Source of the DNA: Xylaria sp. FL1777
Taxonomy: Eukaryota > Ascomycota > Sordariomycetes > Xylariales > Xylariaceae
NCBI GenBank assembly: GCA_022578965.1
Contig: MU400804.1
Location: forward strand, 1 to 39,175
Length of the DNA: 39,175 nucleotides
Reading direction: 5' to 3'
Under the pieces are notes generated by a model. That model was not told where the DNA came from, ran no database searches, and saw only the letters and a list, made by a program, of their open reading frames with translations. Position 1 is the stretch's first letter. Every line of letters begins with the position of its first letter. The position numbers and the translations under genes were made by a program. Below, in pieces: positions 24,301 through 36,599 of this stretch.

Positions 24301-25975
24301 AATTTATAACTACGCAAAAAATTACTAAACAATATAAAAATTAAATAGTTTTTTTCTTTAAATTTAACTTTAAAATATACTACATTAAAAAAAAAAAAAA
24401 CATTTAAGCAAACATACTTAATTAACAAAGTTAAAAAGAATTTAAAAGTTTAAAAAAAAACATTTAAATATTATATCTTTAAAAAAATAAAAGCTTAAAA
24501 GTTAAAATTATACTTAAAAACTTTATAAATATATAGCTATAATAAACTTATAACTTAAAAAAGTTAGCATAACTATAAAAACACAAAAAATTAAAAAATA
24601 ACAAGCTAATATATAAATATAAGGTTTATTTATTAGAATTTTTATAAAACAAGTTTATTAAAAAATTCTATAAATACTTATTATATAAACATTAAAAAGC
24701 AACAAAAATAGTTTAATAATTATAAAAAAAATACAATTTTTTAAAACTATAAAATATAGTTAAATTTATTATAAAAAAATGCAATATTTATAATAAAGCT
24801 AAAGTAGCTTAATATAAGCTTTATAAACTATTATAATTTATATAAATACTTAAACAAGCATAGTATACTATTGCTTAAAATTTTATTATAGTATTATTTT
24901 AATTAATTAATTTAGTTATAAAAGTACAATATAATAAAATATAAGTTGTTATTAATAAACTTACTAAGTATGCTTACTTTTTATTATTTAAAGAAAATAT
25001 AATAGCTAAATAATTTATATATGCTTTTATATGCTAATATTTAAATAAGCATAAACTACTAAAAAAAATTATTTTAAACTAAAATAAATTGTTTACTTTT
25101 AAGTTTAAAACTAATTTTTTTAAACTTATTAGTATTAAACTAAAGTTTTTAATTGCTTACTACTTATAAACAAATAAACAAACAAAAAAACTAAACTAAA
25201 TATTAAAATAGTATTTATAAAGTTATATTAACTATTAATAAAATAATTAAGTAAAACTATTATTAATAGCATAAATTTTATATAATATATTAATAAACAA
25301 AAATATAAACATATTTTTGCATAAAGCTATTTATAAATAATAAGCAACTATTAAAAAATAAAAAAAAACATTAATAAAAGCACTTGCTATTTTAATTATA
25401 GTACTTTAAGCAAAAACTATTATAACAAAAATTAAAACGCTATAAGCTAAACTATAATTATGCTTTTAATTTTTATAATAATAAATATTAGTATACTATA
25501 ACAAAAAACAAACTAAAGAACTAACTTTTAAAAAAAAAAACAAAGTTTATTTGCTATAATAAAAACAAAATGCAAACATTAATATTTTTTAAATTAAAAC
25601 AAAACAACTAAGCAATAAATTAAAATTTAAAAAACTTAGTTCTTTTAAAATTAAAGAAGTTATTTTACTTATTAACTATAAACTGTTATTACTAAAAAAT
25701 ATATAAATTTACTTTATTTTTTATATTTTTTTATTAAAACTAGCACTTATTAAAACATTTATTAAAACACAACTAAAAATAAAAACAAATTAAAACGTTT
25801 ATAAAGTTAAAAGTATACTAAATTTTTGTTAAAATAATAATAACCTAAAGTATTTTATTAAATAAAAAAAATATTTATATATTAACAATATTTAAAAACT
25901 TAAAAAACACTTAAAAACTACTAAAGTAGTTATAAATTAGTTTTATTACTAATATTTTAACTGCTTAAAACTAAG
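21361..25975 (+). pseudogene. Gyp-C pol remnant (RT, RNase H, integrase, chromodomain)
   Basis: Same domain order as Gyp-B. The RT active site reads Y-L-N-N at 23613-23624 (family Y-L-D-D), preceded by F-I-F-I and followed by I-L-I-Y. RNase H N-K-E-L-F-A-I is at 24195-24215, with the I-Y-L-N segment near 24273. The integrase T-A-Y-H-P segment is at 25152, here I-A-Y-Y-L, followed by K-Q-T-K-K. The chromodomain is at 25800-25943, with the central Trp now a stop. Catalytic Asp residues of RT and RNase H have become Asn, so enzymatic activity would be lost even without the stops. Confidence 0.88.
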
Positions 25976-26028
25976 AAAAAAAAGTTAACTTTAAAAAAAA
26001 CGCCTAAAAAATCTTAATTAAACTTAAA

Positions 26029-26050
26029 TAAAGCAGCTTGTGCTGCTTTA
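26029..26050 (+). other. Hairpin after the pol frame (Gyp-C copy, perfect)
   Basis: TAAAGCAGC-TTGT-GCTGCTTTA: a perfect 9-bp stem with a 4-base loop. Compared with Gyp-A (1770-1791) both arms differ at the paired position (C/G here, T/A there). Confidence 0.6.
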
Positions 26051-26629
26051 GCTTGCTTTTTTTATTATTTTTGCTTTTTTACTAGCGCTTTTTGTTTTTT
26101 TTTAATGCGCTTTATTTTATTTAGTTTATTTAAGAACTAAAGCTTTTGTTAAACTATTTTAATACTTTTTGCTTTTAGAAAACGTTTTTATATATAAAGC
26201 TAAGCTAACTTGCTTAAAACAAAATTAAAGCTATTTTAAGCTTGTTTTAATTTTTTTTAAACTAAAAATAACTATTGCTTTGCTTGCTTTTTTTTTTTTT
26301 TAAAACAATAATATTTAAAAACTATATTATTAATTAAATCAATTAGAACTTTTAATCTGTTACAAAAGCAATTAATATATACGCATTTAAAACAATAAAA
26401 CATATTATTTGTTATTTTGCATATTAATAACTAATTAAAGCAATAAAAGCAAAGCATAACTTTATAACTAATAAAATTAATAAAAAAAGCAAAAATAAGT
26501 TTTTGCTTTATTTTAAATAAGCAGTTAGTTTTTTTAATACGCTTTAATATTATAACATATAAAAAAAAAAAGAAAAAAAAATACTTACAAAAAATTATTA
26601 AAACAACAATTTTAAAAAAAAAAAAATAA
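26051..26629 (+). other. Gyp-C 3' internal non-coding block
   Basis: No coding frame recognised. It is the same ~405-bp 3' block as in Gyp-B, ending in an A-rich purine tract next to the LTR. Confidence 0.7.
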
Positions 26630-27123
26630 TATTACAAAATTAGCATAAAAGTAGCTTTTAAAGCAGCTTAATGCTTTTATACATATTATATATTTTTTTT
26701 TTTATTAGCTAAAGCTAAAATTACATAATAACTTATTTAGCTTACTAAGCTTATAGTAATTTAAAGCTTACTAAGCTTATAGTAATTTAAAGCTTATTAA
26801 GCTTATAGTAATTTAATGCTTACTAAACTTGCAGTAATTTAAAAAAAATCACTACTTTTTTTATTTTTTTTTTATTTATATAATTATGCACTTTTTATAT
26901 TTAATTACTTACTTAGTTTTAGTTTTTTAGCTATTAATTTTTTATAACTGCTAAGCATTAATATATTTATTACTTTTAATTTTTTAAAACCTTTATTAAT
27001 GCATAGTAGTAAAAGTACTCCAAAAACTTTCCTAACGGACTACTATTAAAAATCCTATTGTTATTTGCAAATTAAAACCTTAAAAGCAAACCTGTTATAT
27101 TAATATATAACAGGTCCGTTATA
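26630..27123 (+). repeat. 3' LTR of Gyp-C
   Basis: 494 bp, starting TATTACA (G lost to A) and ending GTCCGTTATA. It is followed by the second ATAGC (27124-27128), and DTX-2 sequence resumes at 27129. Confidence 0.93.
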
Positions 27124-30100
27124 ATAGCTTTAAAAATTAAAGTTTATTTTAACTAAAATAAAGCGCTTTGTTTAAAAATATAATGTAAATATATGTTTTA
27201 ATAATTAATAGCAGTTATATAATAAGTTTATAAAGCTAGACTTTTTTTGTTAAATTATGCTTACTACTATAGCTTTTAAAATAAAAATAAATATTTATAA
27301 TATAATACATATTATTTAGTTTAGCTTTATTGCTTTTAAAGATTTTTTAAACTTATTGCAAAAGTTTAGCTAAGCTATTTAAAATAATATAACATAAGAA
27401 ATAATATTTTTTTTTGTTTTTTACTAGTATTTTAATTTATTAAAAGCGCAAAAAGTTAAGCTTTTTAAACTAAAGCGTAAAAAAAAGCTACTAAAAAACA
27501 ATTAAAATAATTTACGTTTTATAATAAACATAAGCAATAGCGCATTAAAAAGCTTAACGTTTAGCTATATATAGTTTATGCTATTAAACTACTAATTAAT
27601 TATAACTAATAAACTTAAAAATAAAAATAGTTTAATAGTTAATTTTAAACTAAAATAATTTAAGCTAATTAAGCTTGCTAAATAAACTAAAGTTAAACTA
27701 AAGTTTAAAAACAAGCTATAAATTGTTTAACTAAGCATATATAAGTTTATAAATATAAAATGCTTTAAAAAATATGCTTTATAGTTTTTATAGCAGCTAA
27801 ATAATAAAAATATAAAAAAGCAAAAAAATATATAATAAAAAATATGCTATAACTTATATTATTATAATTTTAGCTAACTATTAAAGTTATTCCTAAAAAT
27901 ACGCCAGCAATTTATGCTTTAAAAAAAAACTATTTTTTAGTTTTTATAGCAAAAGCTTTAAAAATTCTACGTAAAATACTTTGTAAATTTATATTAATAC
28001 TTAAACTTTATTATTAATAGCATAACAAAATATTTTATGCTAAAAAAAGTTTAATAATATATTATTATTATATTTAATAAAATAATTAATATAAATATTA
28101 TGTTTTTTTTAGTTTATAATGCTATAAAAATATTTAAATAAAATAAATAAAAAAAATATAGCTATGTTTTATATGTTAAGCTTTTTATAATATATTAGTA
28201 TATTTTTAATAAGCATATTAAGTATTTTGCAAATAAAGCATAAATTAAAAATGCTACTAAAAATATACTTTGTTTAACCTTAAAATTAACACTAGAAATA
28301 TAAATAAAGCAGCAATTAAATATTTATTAAATGTTTAATATATAGTTAAACTAGTTAGCTTTACGTTTAATAGTAATTATAACTTCTGTTTTATTATTTT
28401 TAGTAGAACTAATTATAATTATATTACTTTTAAGTGCTTTTTTTATATATATAAATATATTGCTAGCTATGAATTTATTAATATAATTTAAATTATTAAA
28501 GCATAATAAAGAATTGCTAGTAAATAGTAGTTTTAAAAAGCTAAAAAAAAAAGCAAAAAAAGTAAAACATATATAATACTTTACATTAATTTATATTTAG
28601 CTATAATTCTTTAGTTTTTTTTTTTTTTTTTTTGCTTTTTTATAATTAAAAGTATATAGCTATTATTTTTTATTACTTTTAATAAATAGCTTATTTTTAT
28701 TAGCTAAACTTAATATGTTTTGCTATATTAAAACTTTAGTTAGTTAAATAACTTTAGTATTAAACTTATTAATTTTAGTATTAATAAATTATTGCTTTTT
28801 TTTTATTAATAGATTTAGTATATTAAAAAGATTATATAATGTAATATAGCTATTAATACGTTTTTTAGTGTTATTATTAATATATTTTGCAGGTATATTT
28901 AATAATATTTTAGTTAATAAAAAAAAAAGTATGCTATTTATTTTAATATGTTTAAAAGAACTGTTTTATATTACTACAAATTAAAGCAATATAAAAACTT
29001 ATAACAGCTAATCAATTAAATATAATAGAAATATTTTATATAAAGTTTTTATTATTTTTTATATTAATTATAAAAGCATTATTAATATGCTTTAAAGCTA
29101 AATTAATAGCTTTTTATTTGCTTTTAATTATAGTATACTAAATAAAGCTTAATTATAATATTTTTATTGCAAGTTTTAGTTTTATAACATTAAAATAAAA
29201 TAACTAAGCAAAATATAATATTTTTAGTTTATAATTATTAAACTTTTTTTTATAAAAAAAAATAAAAAAATAAGAAATAATTTAACGTAGCACTTTATAA
29301 TTGCTAAGCTAAACTACTATAATTATTATAAATAAATATTTTATAATATTTATGTATTAATAATAGCTTTAAAACTTAATATTAATTAATTTACTTTTGT
29401 TTTAAGTATATTTTTTTGTTTAATTTGCATATTTTAACTATTAAAACTATAAAGCTGCAATTTTTTACTTAAGTAATATAAAATCTATGCTTTTTAATGC
29501 TATTTAAATATAGTTTAGTTCAACTTTATTAAAAAATAATATATTAAATTTAACTAAGTTATAAATTAAAAACGCTAAAATATAAGCATAAAACTTATTA
29601 TATAATAATAGCAAGGCTTAATAGTACTTAACTTTATTTTTTCTAATATATTACTTGTAGCTAAAAAATTACACGTTATATTTTACAAAAAAATCTTAAA
29701 AAGTTTAAAAAATTAGTTAAATAAAATTTAGCGCAATATAAAAAAAAGCTAATATAAAAAGCATTTGTTGTTTATAGCTATATATATTGCTTACTTTTAT
29801 TTAAGCAGCTATTATAGCTTAAATAAAAAATGTAGTTTTTTAATTTTTATGTATTATTACAAGTTATTTATTATAGTTTTAATAATTTAAAATAATGTAA
29901 AATAAAGTATTATAAACTTAATATACTTTAAATATTTTTTTTTTGTTTTTATAAATAACGAAGGTTTACAAAATATAGCTAATGTTATTTTGCGGTTATA
30001 TAATGTTTAAAAATAAAACAAACCTTTTTAAATGTAATAATTTAAATAAAAAACAAATAGCATAAATTAATAAATAATTAGTTGCTTTATTTATATAAAC

Positions 30101-30611
30101 TAAAGTTAACATTAAGTAAAAAAAAAGCTATTTTTTTTTGAAAAAAGTAATAATATGTTATTATAATTGCATAAATAAGCTAAGCATGTTTAAATTAATA
30201 ACTATAAAACAATTAATTAAATTTTGCATAATATTTTTATAACTTATGCTAAGATTTTAAACACTATTTTTAAAGTTAAAATTATTATATATAAATATAA
30301 TACTTAAGTTATAAATAATATGCTTTAAGTTAAGCTATATATTTATTAATTTAAGTACTAAAATATTAGCTAATTAGCTATTATATATATAACTTTGTTT
30401 AGCTATTTTATTTAGCTGTTTTAAAATAAACTTATAGCTAACATATACTTTAAATTAAGCAAAAGTATTAATTATTTAAGTTTATATTTTATTACTATAA
30501 AAATAAATGCTAATAAATTACTATAAAAAATTACTTGTTAAAAATACATATATACTTAATAATAAAGCTATAATTATATATGCTTTAGCAATATAAAAAA
30601 ACAGCATGTTA

Positions 30612-31615
30612 GCTTTAGTTATGTTATAAGATTTATGCCTAGTTTGCTAATTTATAAAAATACTTAAAAAAAAAGCAGCAAAACATAAAAATACGTTTTA
30701 AATTTAAAACTAAAAAAAACAAAATAACCTTTTAATTTATTACATATTATAAACATTTTTAATTTAGCAAAGCTTTTTACTAAAAGCTTTAAATGCTTTA
30801 AAATTAAATTTAATAAAAGTTAATTGTTTAAATAAAATAAAAAGCTTGTTTTAAAATGCAAAAATGTTAGCAATATTATAACTTGCATTGTTTTTTTTGA
30901 ATTTTATTTAAATACTAGCTTTTTAAAAACGCTGTTAAACTTTAAAGTTTTTTAATACATTAATTATTTTGTACATTTATAGCTCTAACTAATTATTAGT
31001 TGCAGTTTGCAATAAAAGCTATCTTTTTAAAAACCAACAAAAATTGTAGCCTTAATTATAATTGCAATACTAGTACTTTTGTATGTTTATTATAACTTAT
31101 TGCTAACATATAAAATCAAATTCTTTATTTAAATTATTGCTTTTATAATTAGAATTATTTTCGAAATTAAAAGCAATAAAAGTAGTATTAAAAAAGGGAA
31201 TTAATTTAGATGTAAAAAGTAGCATAAACGCTAATATAATAAACTATATAAGCAAGCAAAATAATCGCAGAAAAAACAATAGTAAAAAAAACAATATTTT
31301 AGTTAAAAAATCTATAGTATATAATACAACAAAAACTAAGCGTTAAAAAAATACAAAAAAAATATAACTATATGCAAAATACAATAATTAATTAATTAAG
31401 TATAACTTTAAACAAATTTAAAGTTACTGCATAAATAAATTATAGTTTGTTGTTTTTTAAATAAAAACGTAAGCAGGAAAATTAACCTAGTTACTTTAAA
31501 CCAAAATTCCAAGTTTGTGTTAAAAAAGGTAAAAAAGGTTATAATTAGTAAAAAAGTAATATAGCTAAAGAAATACAAACGTAAGGACCATTTTAATTTA
31601 AAGCACCTAAAATAA
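30612..31615 (+). other. 3' kilobase of DTX-2, no recognised gene
   Basis: About 1,004 bp repeated at 31624-32575 (DTX-1). The two copies look like a tandem repeat but belong to two nested elements. This copy is less mutated than most of the window. Between about 31140 and 31390 the + strand reads as a Lys/Gln-rich stretch broken only at positions that could be former Trp or Gln; it is not assigned to a family. Confidence 0.6.
31591..31615 (-). repeat. Right terminal inverted repeat of DTX-2
   Basis: Reverse complement of the left terminus at 17917-17941 (TTATTTTAGGTGC...). It is followed immediately by the CATATTAG duplication. Confidence 0.87.
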
Positions 31616-31623
31616 CATATTAG
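31616..31623. repeat. 8-bp target-site duplication of DTX-2, right copy
   Basis: CATATTAG, identical to 17909-17916. Confidence 0.9.
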
Positions 31624-32575
31624 CTTTAATTATGTTATAAGATTTATGCCTAGTTTGCTAATTTATAAAAATACCTAAAAAAAAAGCAGCAAAACATAAA
31701 AATGCGTTTTAAATTTAAAACTAAAAAAAACAAAGTAATTTTTTAATTTATTATATATTATAAACATTTTTAACTTAATAAAGCCTTTTATTAAAAGCTT
31801 TAAATGCTTTAAAATTAAATTTAATAAAAGCTAATTATTTAAATAAAGTAAAAAGCTTGTTTTAAAATGTAAAAATGTTAGCAATATTATAACTTATATC
31901 GTTTTTTTTAAATTTTATTTAAATACTAGCTTTTTAAAAACGCTATTAAACTTTAAAGTCTTTTAATACGTTAATTATCTTGCATATTTATAACTTTAAT
32001 TAATTACTAGTTATAGTTCGTAATAAAAGCTATTTTTTTAAAAACTAACAAAAATTATAGCTTTAATTACAATTATAATGCTAATACTTTTGCATATTTA
32101 TTACAACTTATTACTAGCATATAAAATTAAATTTCTTGTTAAAGTTATTACTTTTATAATTAGAATTATTTTTAAAATTAAAAGCAATAAAAGTAATATT
32201 AAAAAAATCAATTAATTTAGATATAAAAAGTAACATAAACGCTAGTATAGTAAACTATACAAGCAAGCAAAATAATCGCAAAAAAAACAATAGTAAAAAA
32301 AATAATATTTTAGTTAGAAAATCCATAGTATACAATATAACAAAAACCAAGCGTTAAAAAAATACAAAGAAAATATAACTATATGCAAAATACAATAATT
32401 AATTAATTAAATATGACTTTAAACAGATTTAAAGTTACTACGTAAATAAATTATAATTTATTGTTTTTTAAATAAAAACGTAAGCAAAAAAATCAATATA
32501 GTTGCTTTAAACTAAAATTTTAAGTTTATGTTAAAAAAAGTAAAAAAAGTTATAATTAGTAAAAAAGTAGTATAG
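31624..32575 (+). mobile_element. DTX-1, right segment up to the Gyp-D insertion
   Basis: Continues DTX-1 after the DTX-2 insertion and aligns with 30612-31564. It is cut at 32575 by the LTR of Gyp-D. The last ~50 bases of DTX-1 with its right TIR should lie beyond the far end of Gyp-D, outside the window. The last five bases, TATAG (32571-32575), would be the Gyp-D duplication. Confidence 0.85.
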
Positions 32576-33069
32576 TATAACGGACCTATCATACATTAAT
32601 ATAACAGGTTTGCTTTTAAAGTTTTAATTTATAAGTAATAATAGGATTTTTAACAGTAGTTCATTAAGGAGGTTTTCGGGGTACTTTTACTACTGTACAT
32701 TAATAAAGGTCTTAAAGGATTAAAAGTAATAAGTATATTAGTGCTTAGCAGTTATAAAAAATTAATAGCTAAAAAAGTAAAACTAAATAAATAACTAAAT
32801 ACAAGAAATATATAATTATATAAACAAAAAAAAGGTAAAAAAAGTAATAACTTTTTTTAAACTACTGCAAGTTTAATAAGCACTAAATTACTGTAAGCTT
32901 AGTAAGCTTTAAATTACTATAAGCTTAGTAAGCCCTAAATTACTATAAGCTTAATAAGCTAAGTAAGTTATTATATAACTTTAGCTTTAGCTAGCAAAAA
33001 AAAAAGTACAAAGTATATATAAAAGCATTAAGCTGCTTTAAAAGCTACTTTTGCATTAATTTCGTAATA
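32576..33069 (-). repeat. 3' LTR of Gyp-D (inverted)
   Basis: 494 bp. On the + strand it starts TATAACGGACC and ends TTTCGTAATA, the reverse complement of TGTTACGAAA...GGTCCGTTACA with end mutations. The 26-bp array appears reversed near 32860-32960. Confidence 0.93.
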
Positions 33070-33313
33070 TTATTTCCTTTTTTTTAAAATTGTTGTCTTA
33101 ATAATTTTTCGTAAATATTTTTTTTTTCTTTTTTTCTTATATATTACAATGTTAAAGTGCATTAAAAGAACTAACTGCTTATTTAAAACAAAGCAAAAAT
33201 TTGGTTTTGCTTTTTTTATTAATTTTACTAGCTATAAAGTTATGCTTTACTTCTATTACTTTAATTAATTATTAACGTGCAAAATAACAAATAATATGTT
33301 TTGTTGTTTTAAA
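33070..33313 (-). other. Gyp-D partial 3' block and deletion junction
   Basis: Reverse complement of about 8930-9173 of Gyp-B, including the purine tract beside the LTR. At 33308-33313 the shared hexamer TTTAAA marks the switch to the RNase H region (Gyp-B 6697-6702). Confidence 0.8.
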
Positions 33314-33614
33314 GTAATAAGCTATTAAGTGCTATTTTTTGTTGTTTTTTAGTTGTTTTAAAACTTCTATAATTATATTATTTAAAGCATTTATTTTTAG
33401 CTTTTTCTTTTTTTATAAATCAGGTAATTTAACTATAAGGTTAAAAATAACTTTTAGTTTTAGTTCTTTAAAAGCTTTTCAAGCTTTATTTAAAATTAAA
33501 AAAGATTTTCTTTTGTATTTTTTCTTTATATACTTTATAAAGTAAAATGCTATTTTTTTAAAGTTTTAAATTAACATTTAAACATAGTTTAAAAATTTTA
33601 ATGCTTGTTATATA
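33308..33614 (-). pseudogene. Gyp-D pol remnant, RT end and RNase H start
   Basis: Reverse complement of about 6397-6702 of Gyp-B: the connection between RT and RNase H and the first RNase H strands. An open frame on the opposite strand here (33339-33545, +) is only the antisense of this coding remnant. It is cut off at 33614 by LINE-1 and continues at 38761. Confidence 0.82.
33600..33614. repeat. 15-bp target-site duplication of LINE-1, left copy
   Basis: AATGCTTGTTATATA, repeated exactly at 38761-38775. In Gyp-B the same site (6397-6411, reversed) occurs once. A long exact duplication is typical of target-primed reverse transcription. Confidence 0.9.
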
Positions 33615-36599
33615 AACCTTTTTTAAATTCTTTATACTTAATTATAACTTTATAAGTTTAAGCTTAATTATTAAATAATTAAGATCGCTAAAATTAGCGT
33701 AACAACTTTTATTTACTAAGTAAGTTGCACTTTATTTGCGGAGTATAAATATAACAAAAAACGAAAAAATAGTGTTAAACAACTTATTTATTAAAAACGT
33801 AACTAACGTGCTACTAAAACTTACTAGCAATATACCTGCAAAACAGCAGCGTTTTAACAAAAAACGCAAAGCTAACAAACTCTTTAGTATATAAAAAATA
33901 ATCAACAAAATTATAAAACTAATACTATAGCTACTAACGGAAAAAAAAATAGCAAAAAGAATTTCTTTTTAAAAAAACGCAAAAAAAACGCAAATAGCGC
34001 ACATATTAAAAAAAGCTTAAAAAAGCTAGCAAAGCATAAAGCCTAATAACAAAAATAACCTTAATATATTTATAACTTGCTATAATTTAAATACTACTAT
34101 AAAAACTAACTAAAAAAGGGTTAAAAATACTATTTAAAAGCTTTTTTAATAAACTTTGTTAAACGTAAACATGCTAAAATTTTAAGCACAAATTATAGCT
34201 TTATAGCTAGCTTGTAATAATAAAGCAGTACTATTTAAACAAAACAAAAAAATACTAATTAAAGTTAAAAAATAAGCTAATAACCTTAAAAACAAAACAC
34301 TAGCTAATATTATTAAAGCAGTAAATATAGCGCTTATAAGCAGCAATATAATTACTGCTAAAAAGCTATATAGCAAAAATATAATAATTACTTTTAAAAA
34401 AGCAGTGCTTTAAAAAGCTAAAAAAAAGAAGTAAATTATAAAAGCTTTTAAGAAAAAGTTAAAAGTATAACAAAAAAAAGCAGCACTAATAATAAAAAGC
34501 ATTCTAGCAAAATAAATTAAAGCAATATATTTAAATAAAAACTTATTATAGCTATTATATAATAAACACCCTAAAGTTACAAAATGTAAAAAAATGCTAT
34601 TTAAAAATATAAAAGCTAAATTTATATTAATATTATTATATATAAGCAGCATTATAGTAGCTAAAACAATATATAAAAATAGCTTTTTATAAAAAGCTTA
34701 GCTATTTAACTGCAAACTTTTTACTATAAAGCTTAAAGTTATATAGTATTTTAATTGCTATAAATATAGTTATATAATTAAATATTGCTATAAAAACTTA
34801 AAGTATAACTATTGTTTAGCTTTAAAGCATTAAAAAAATAAAAAAGGCTGCTTAGTAAAAACGTAAAAAGTAAAGCAAAAATGCATAAACTGCAAAAAGG
34901 CATATATAGTATAAAATAAAGCTTGCTAAAAAGGAATTAAACAAAAAAACAAAGCAAAAATAGCATATATATTATAACTTTAAAGCTTTTAAAGTGCTAA
35001 AAAAGCAATAATAACAAGCAAAAAAATAAATAAAAGTAGTTTAAAAATGCTAATAGTATTAATATTTATAAAGCTAAATAAAAAAAAGTTATTAGTAAAA
35101 AAATAGCAAACTAATAGTATAAATAAAAACTTATTTTTATTAATTTAATAATATATAATATTGCTTTTTAAAATATTGCAGGATTTAAAAGTAATATAGC
35201 ACGCGCGCTATATAATAATAGCTTTAATTATATAGCAGTTTAAAAACTAATAATTAATAAATATAATAATATATATTGCTTTAATAGTAGTAGCTACTAG
35301 GTTATTTAATTAAAAAGCAAAGCTATGTTATATATAAACAAAAAAATTGCAATAAAAACGCTAGCAAAAAATGCTAGTAAAAACTAGGCGAAGGTTATAA
35401 TAAGCAATAATAACTTAATAATGTTTTTATAATTAATATATTTGCTAAATTAAAAAAAAACAATTTAGCGCAGTTTAATTTAAAGAATATATAAAGCAAG
35501 CAAGCTAAAAAAACGCTATATATTTATAAACAATTTTAACTTTTATTATTTGCTATAAAACTTAAAAAGCAAAAAAAGCTAAAAAGCAAATGAACTGCTT
35601 AAGTTTATTGCATAATAAGATTTTATGCTAGCTATTCTTTAAAAAAAAGTAACTAAAATAAAGCATAAATAAAAAAGCTTAATAATAAACTTAGTATAAA
35701 TATTTAGTAACTTAGCTACTACTTATTAAAAAAACTTAAAGTAGCTAAGTTTTAACTATAAAGCATTAAAAGTTATAATTAACTTAAAAGCAGCTTTATA
35801 AAAATACCTAAAAAAAGCAAAAAAATAAAACTAGCTTAAATTAAACAAAAATAAAGCAGCTATAAAAACAAAAGCTATTATTATAAAAATGCATACGTTA
35901 TATATACTTAACGAGCTAAATAATACTTTTAACCTTTTAATTTAATAACTAGTAAAAATAGCAAATAAAATAACGCTTAAAAAAACTATAAAAAAAAAAT
36001 ACTAAGTATTACTTTAATAGTTCTTAAAAGTAATTAAAACAAAAAAAAAAGCAAAACAAACATACTATAAGTTTTAAAGCAAAAAAACTAAAGCAGTATA
36101 GCAAGCTTTTAAAAAAAAAAAGAAAACTTTTAGCAACAAAATAAAAAAAGCATAAAAACATAGCTAAAAATAAGCACTTATAAAAGCATTTAAAGATTTT
36201 AAATTATTATAAAGCTTAGCTAAATAAGCAAAGTTTGCTTATAAGCTAGCTTTAGAAATTACTATAATTTTACTGCTAAAACAAACAAAAAATAAGCTGC
36301 TTTTTATTAATACTTTTAAAAAAAAAACAGCTTTACTAGCAAAACGCTTTTTTTTTGCACTACTAGCAAACCTATTTAATATACTTAAAAAAAACCTAAC
36401 TTATAATAACTACTAAAAGTTTATAATTAACGTTAACACAAGAAAAAAAGATATAATATTGCTAATATAAAAGTTAACGCTATAAAAAGCGCTAAAAAAT
36501 AATTTGTTATTTAATAGCTTTTTTAAAGCTTATAAACTTGCTTTAGCAAAAAAAATAACAATATTATATACTGCTAGCTTTTTATTAAAATATTATTTA
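33615..36599 (+). other. LINE-1 5' half, no domain recognised (ORF1/endonuclease expected)
   Basis: About 3 kb upstream of the RT. In fungal LINEs this part holds ORF1 (RNA-binding) and the endonuclease of ORF2, but I could not identify either by eye. Open frames seen on the minus strand at 34182-34376 and 34410-34652 are Leu/Ile-rich and probably antisense shadows of mutated + strand coding sequence. Confidence 0.5.

Larger units (their letters stand above)
19425..27123 (+). mobile_element. Gyp-C, complete hypermutated chromovirus inside DTX-2
   Basis: 7699 bp: 5' LTR 19425-19918, internal 19919-26629, 3' LTR 26630-27123, with exact 5-bp duplications (ATAGC). It aligns with Gyp-B at a nearly constant offset (17454-17456) from LTR to LTR, so only about two net bases of indel separate them. 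It has the best-preserved gag zinc knuckle of the family. All long frames are broken. Confidence 0.95.
17917..31615 (+). mobile_element. DTX-2, complete ~6.0 kb TIR transposon carrying Gyp-C
   Basis: Bounded by TTATTTTAGGTGC at the left and its reverse complement GCACCTAAAATAA at the right (31603-31615), flanked by the 8-bp duplication CATATTAG. Without Gyp-C and one ATAGC it is about 5,995 bp. It sits inside DTX-1, its own close relative. Short TIRs with 8-bp duplications fit hAT elements and also Zisupton/KDZ-type elements; the TIR start is not a classic hAT start and the length is large for hAT, so the superfamily stays open. A basic stretch with several Lys/Arg and a C-K-K-stop-H pattern is readable on the + strand near 31200, perhaps the C-terminal end of a protein. 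Confidence 0.85.

Noticed and set aside
30612..32575. Tandem ~1-kb repeat
   Set aside because: The two units are the 3' parts of DTX-2 and DTX-1, brought side by side by nesting; the CATATTAG duplication and TIR lie exactly between them.
33339..33545. 68-codon + strand open frame
   Set aside because: It is antisense to the RT/RNase H remnant of Gyp-D. Hypermutation destroys sense frames with stops while leaving some antisense frames open.
34182..34652. Two minus-strand open frames of 64 and 80 codons
   Set aside because: They lie antisense in the LINE-1 5' half, are Leu/Ile/Phe-rich with no motif, and are expected by chance in this composition.
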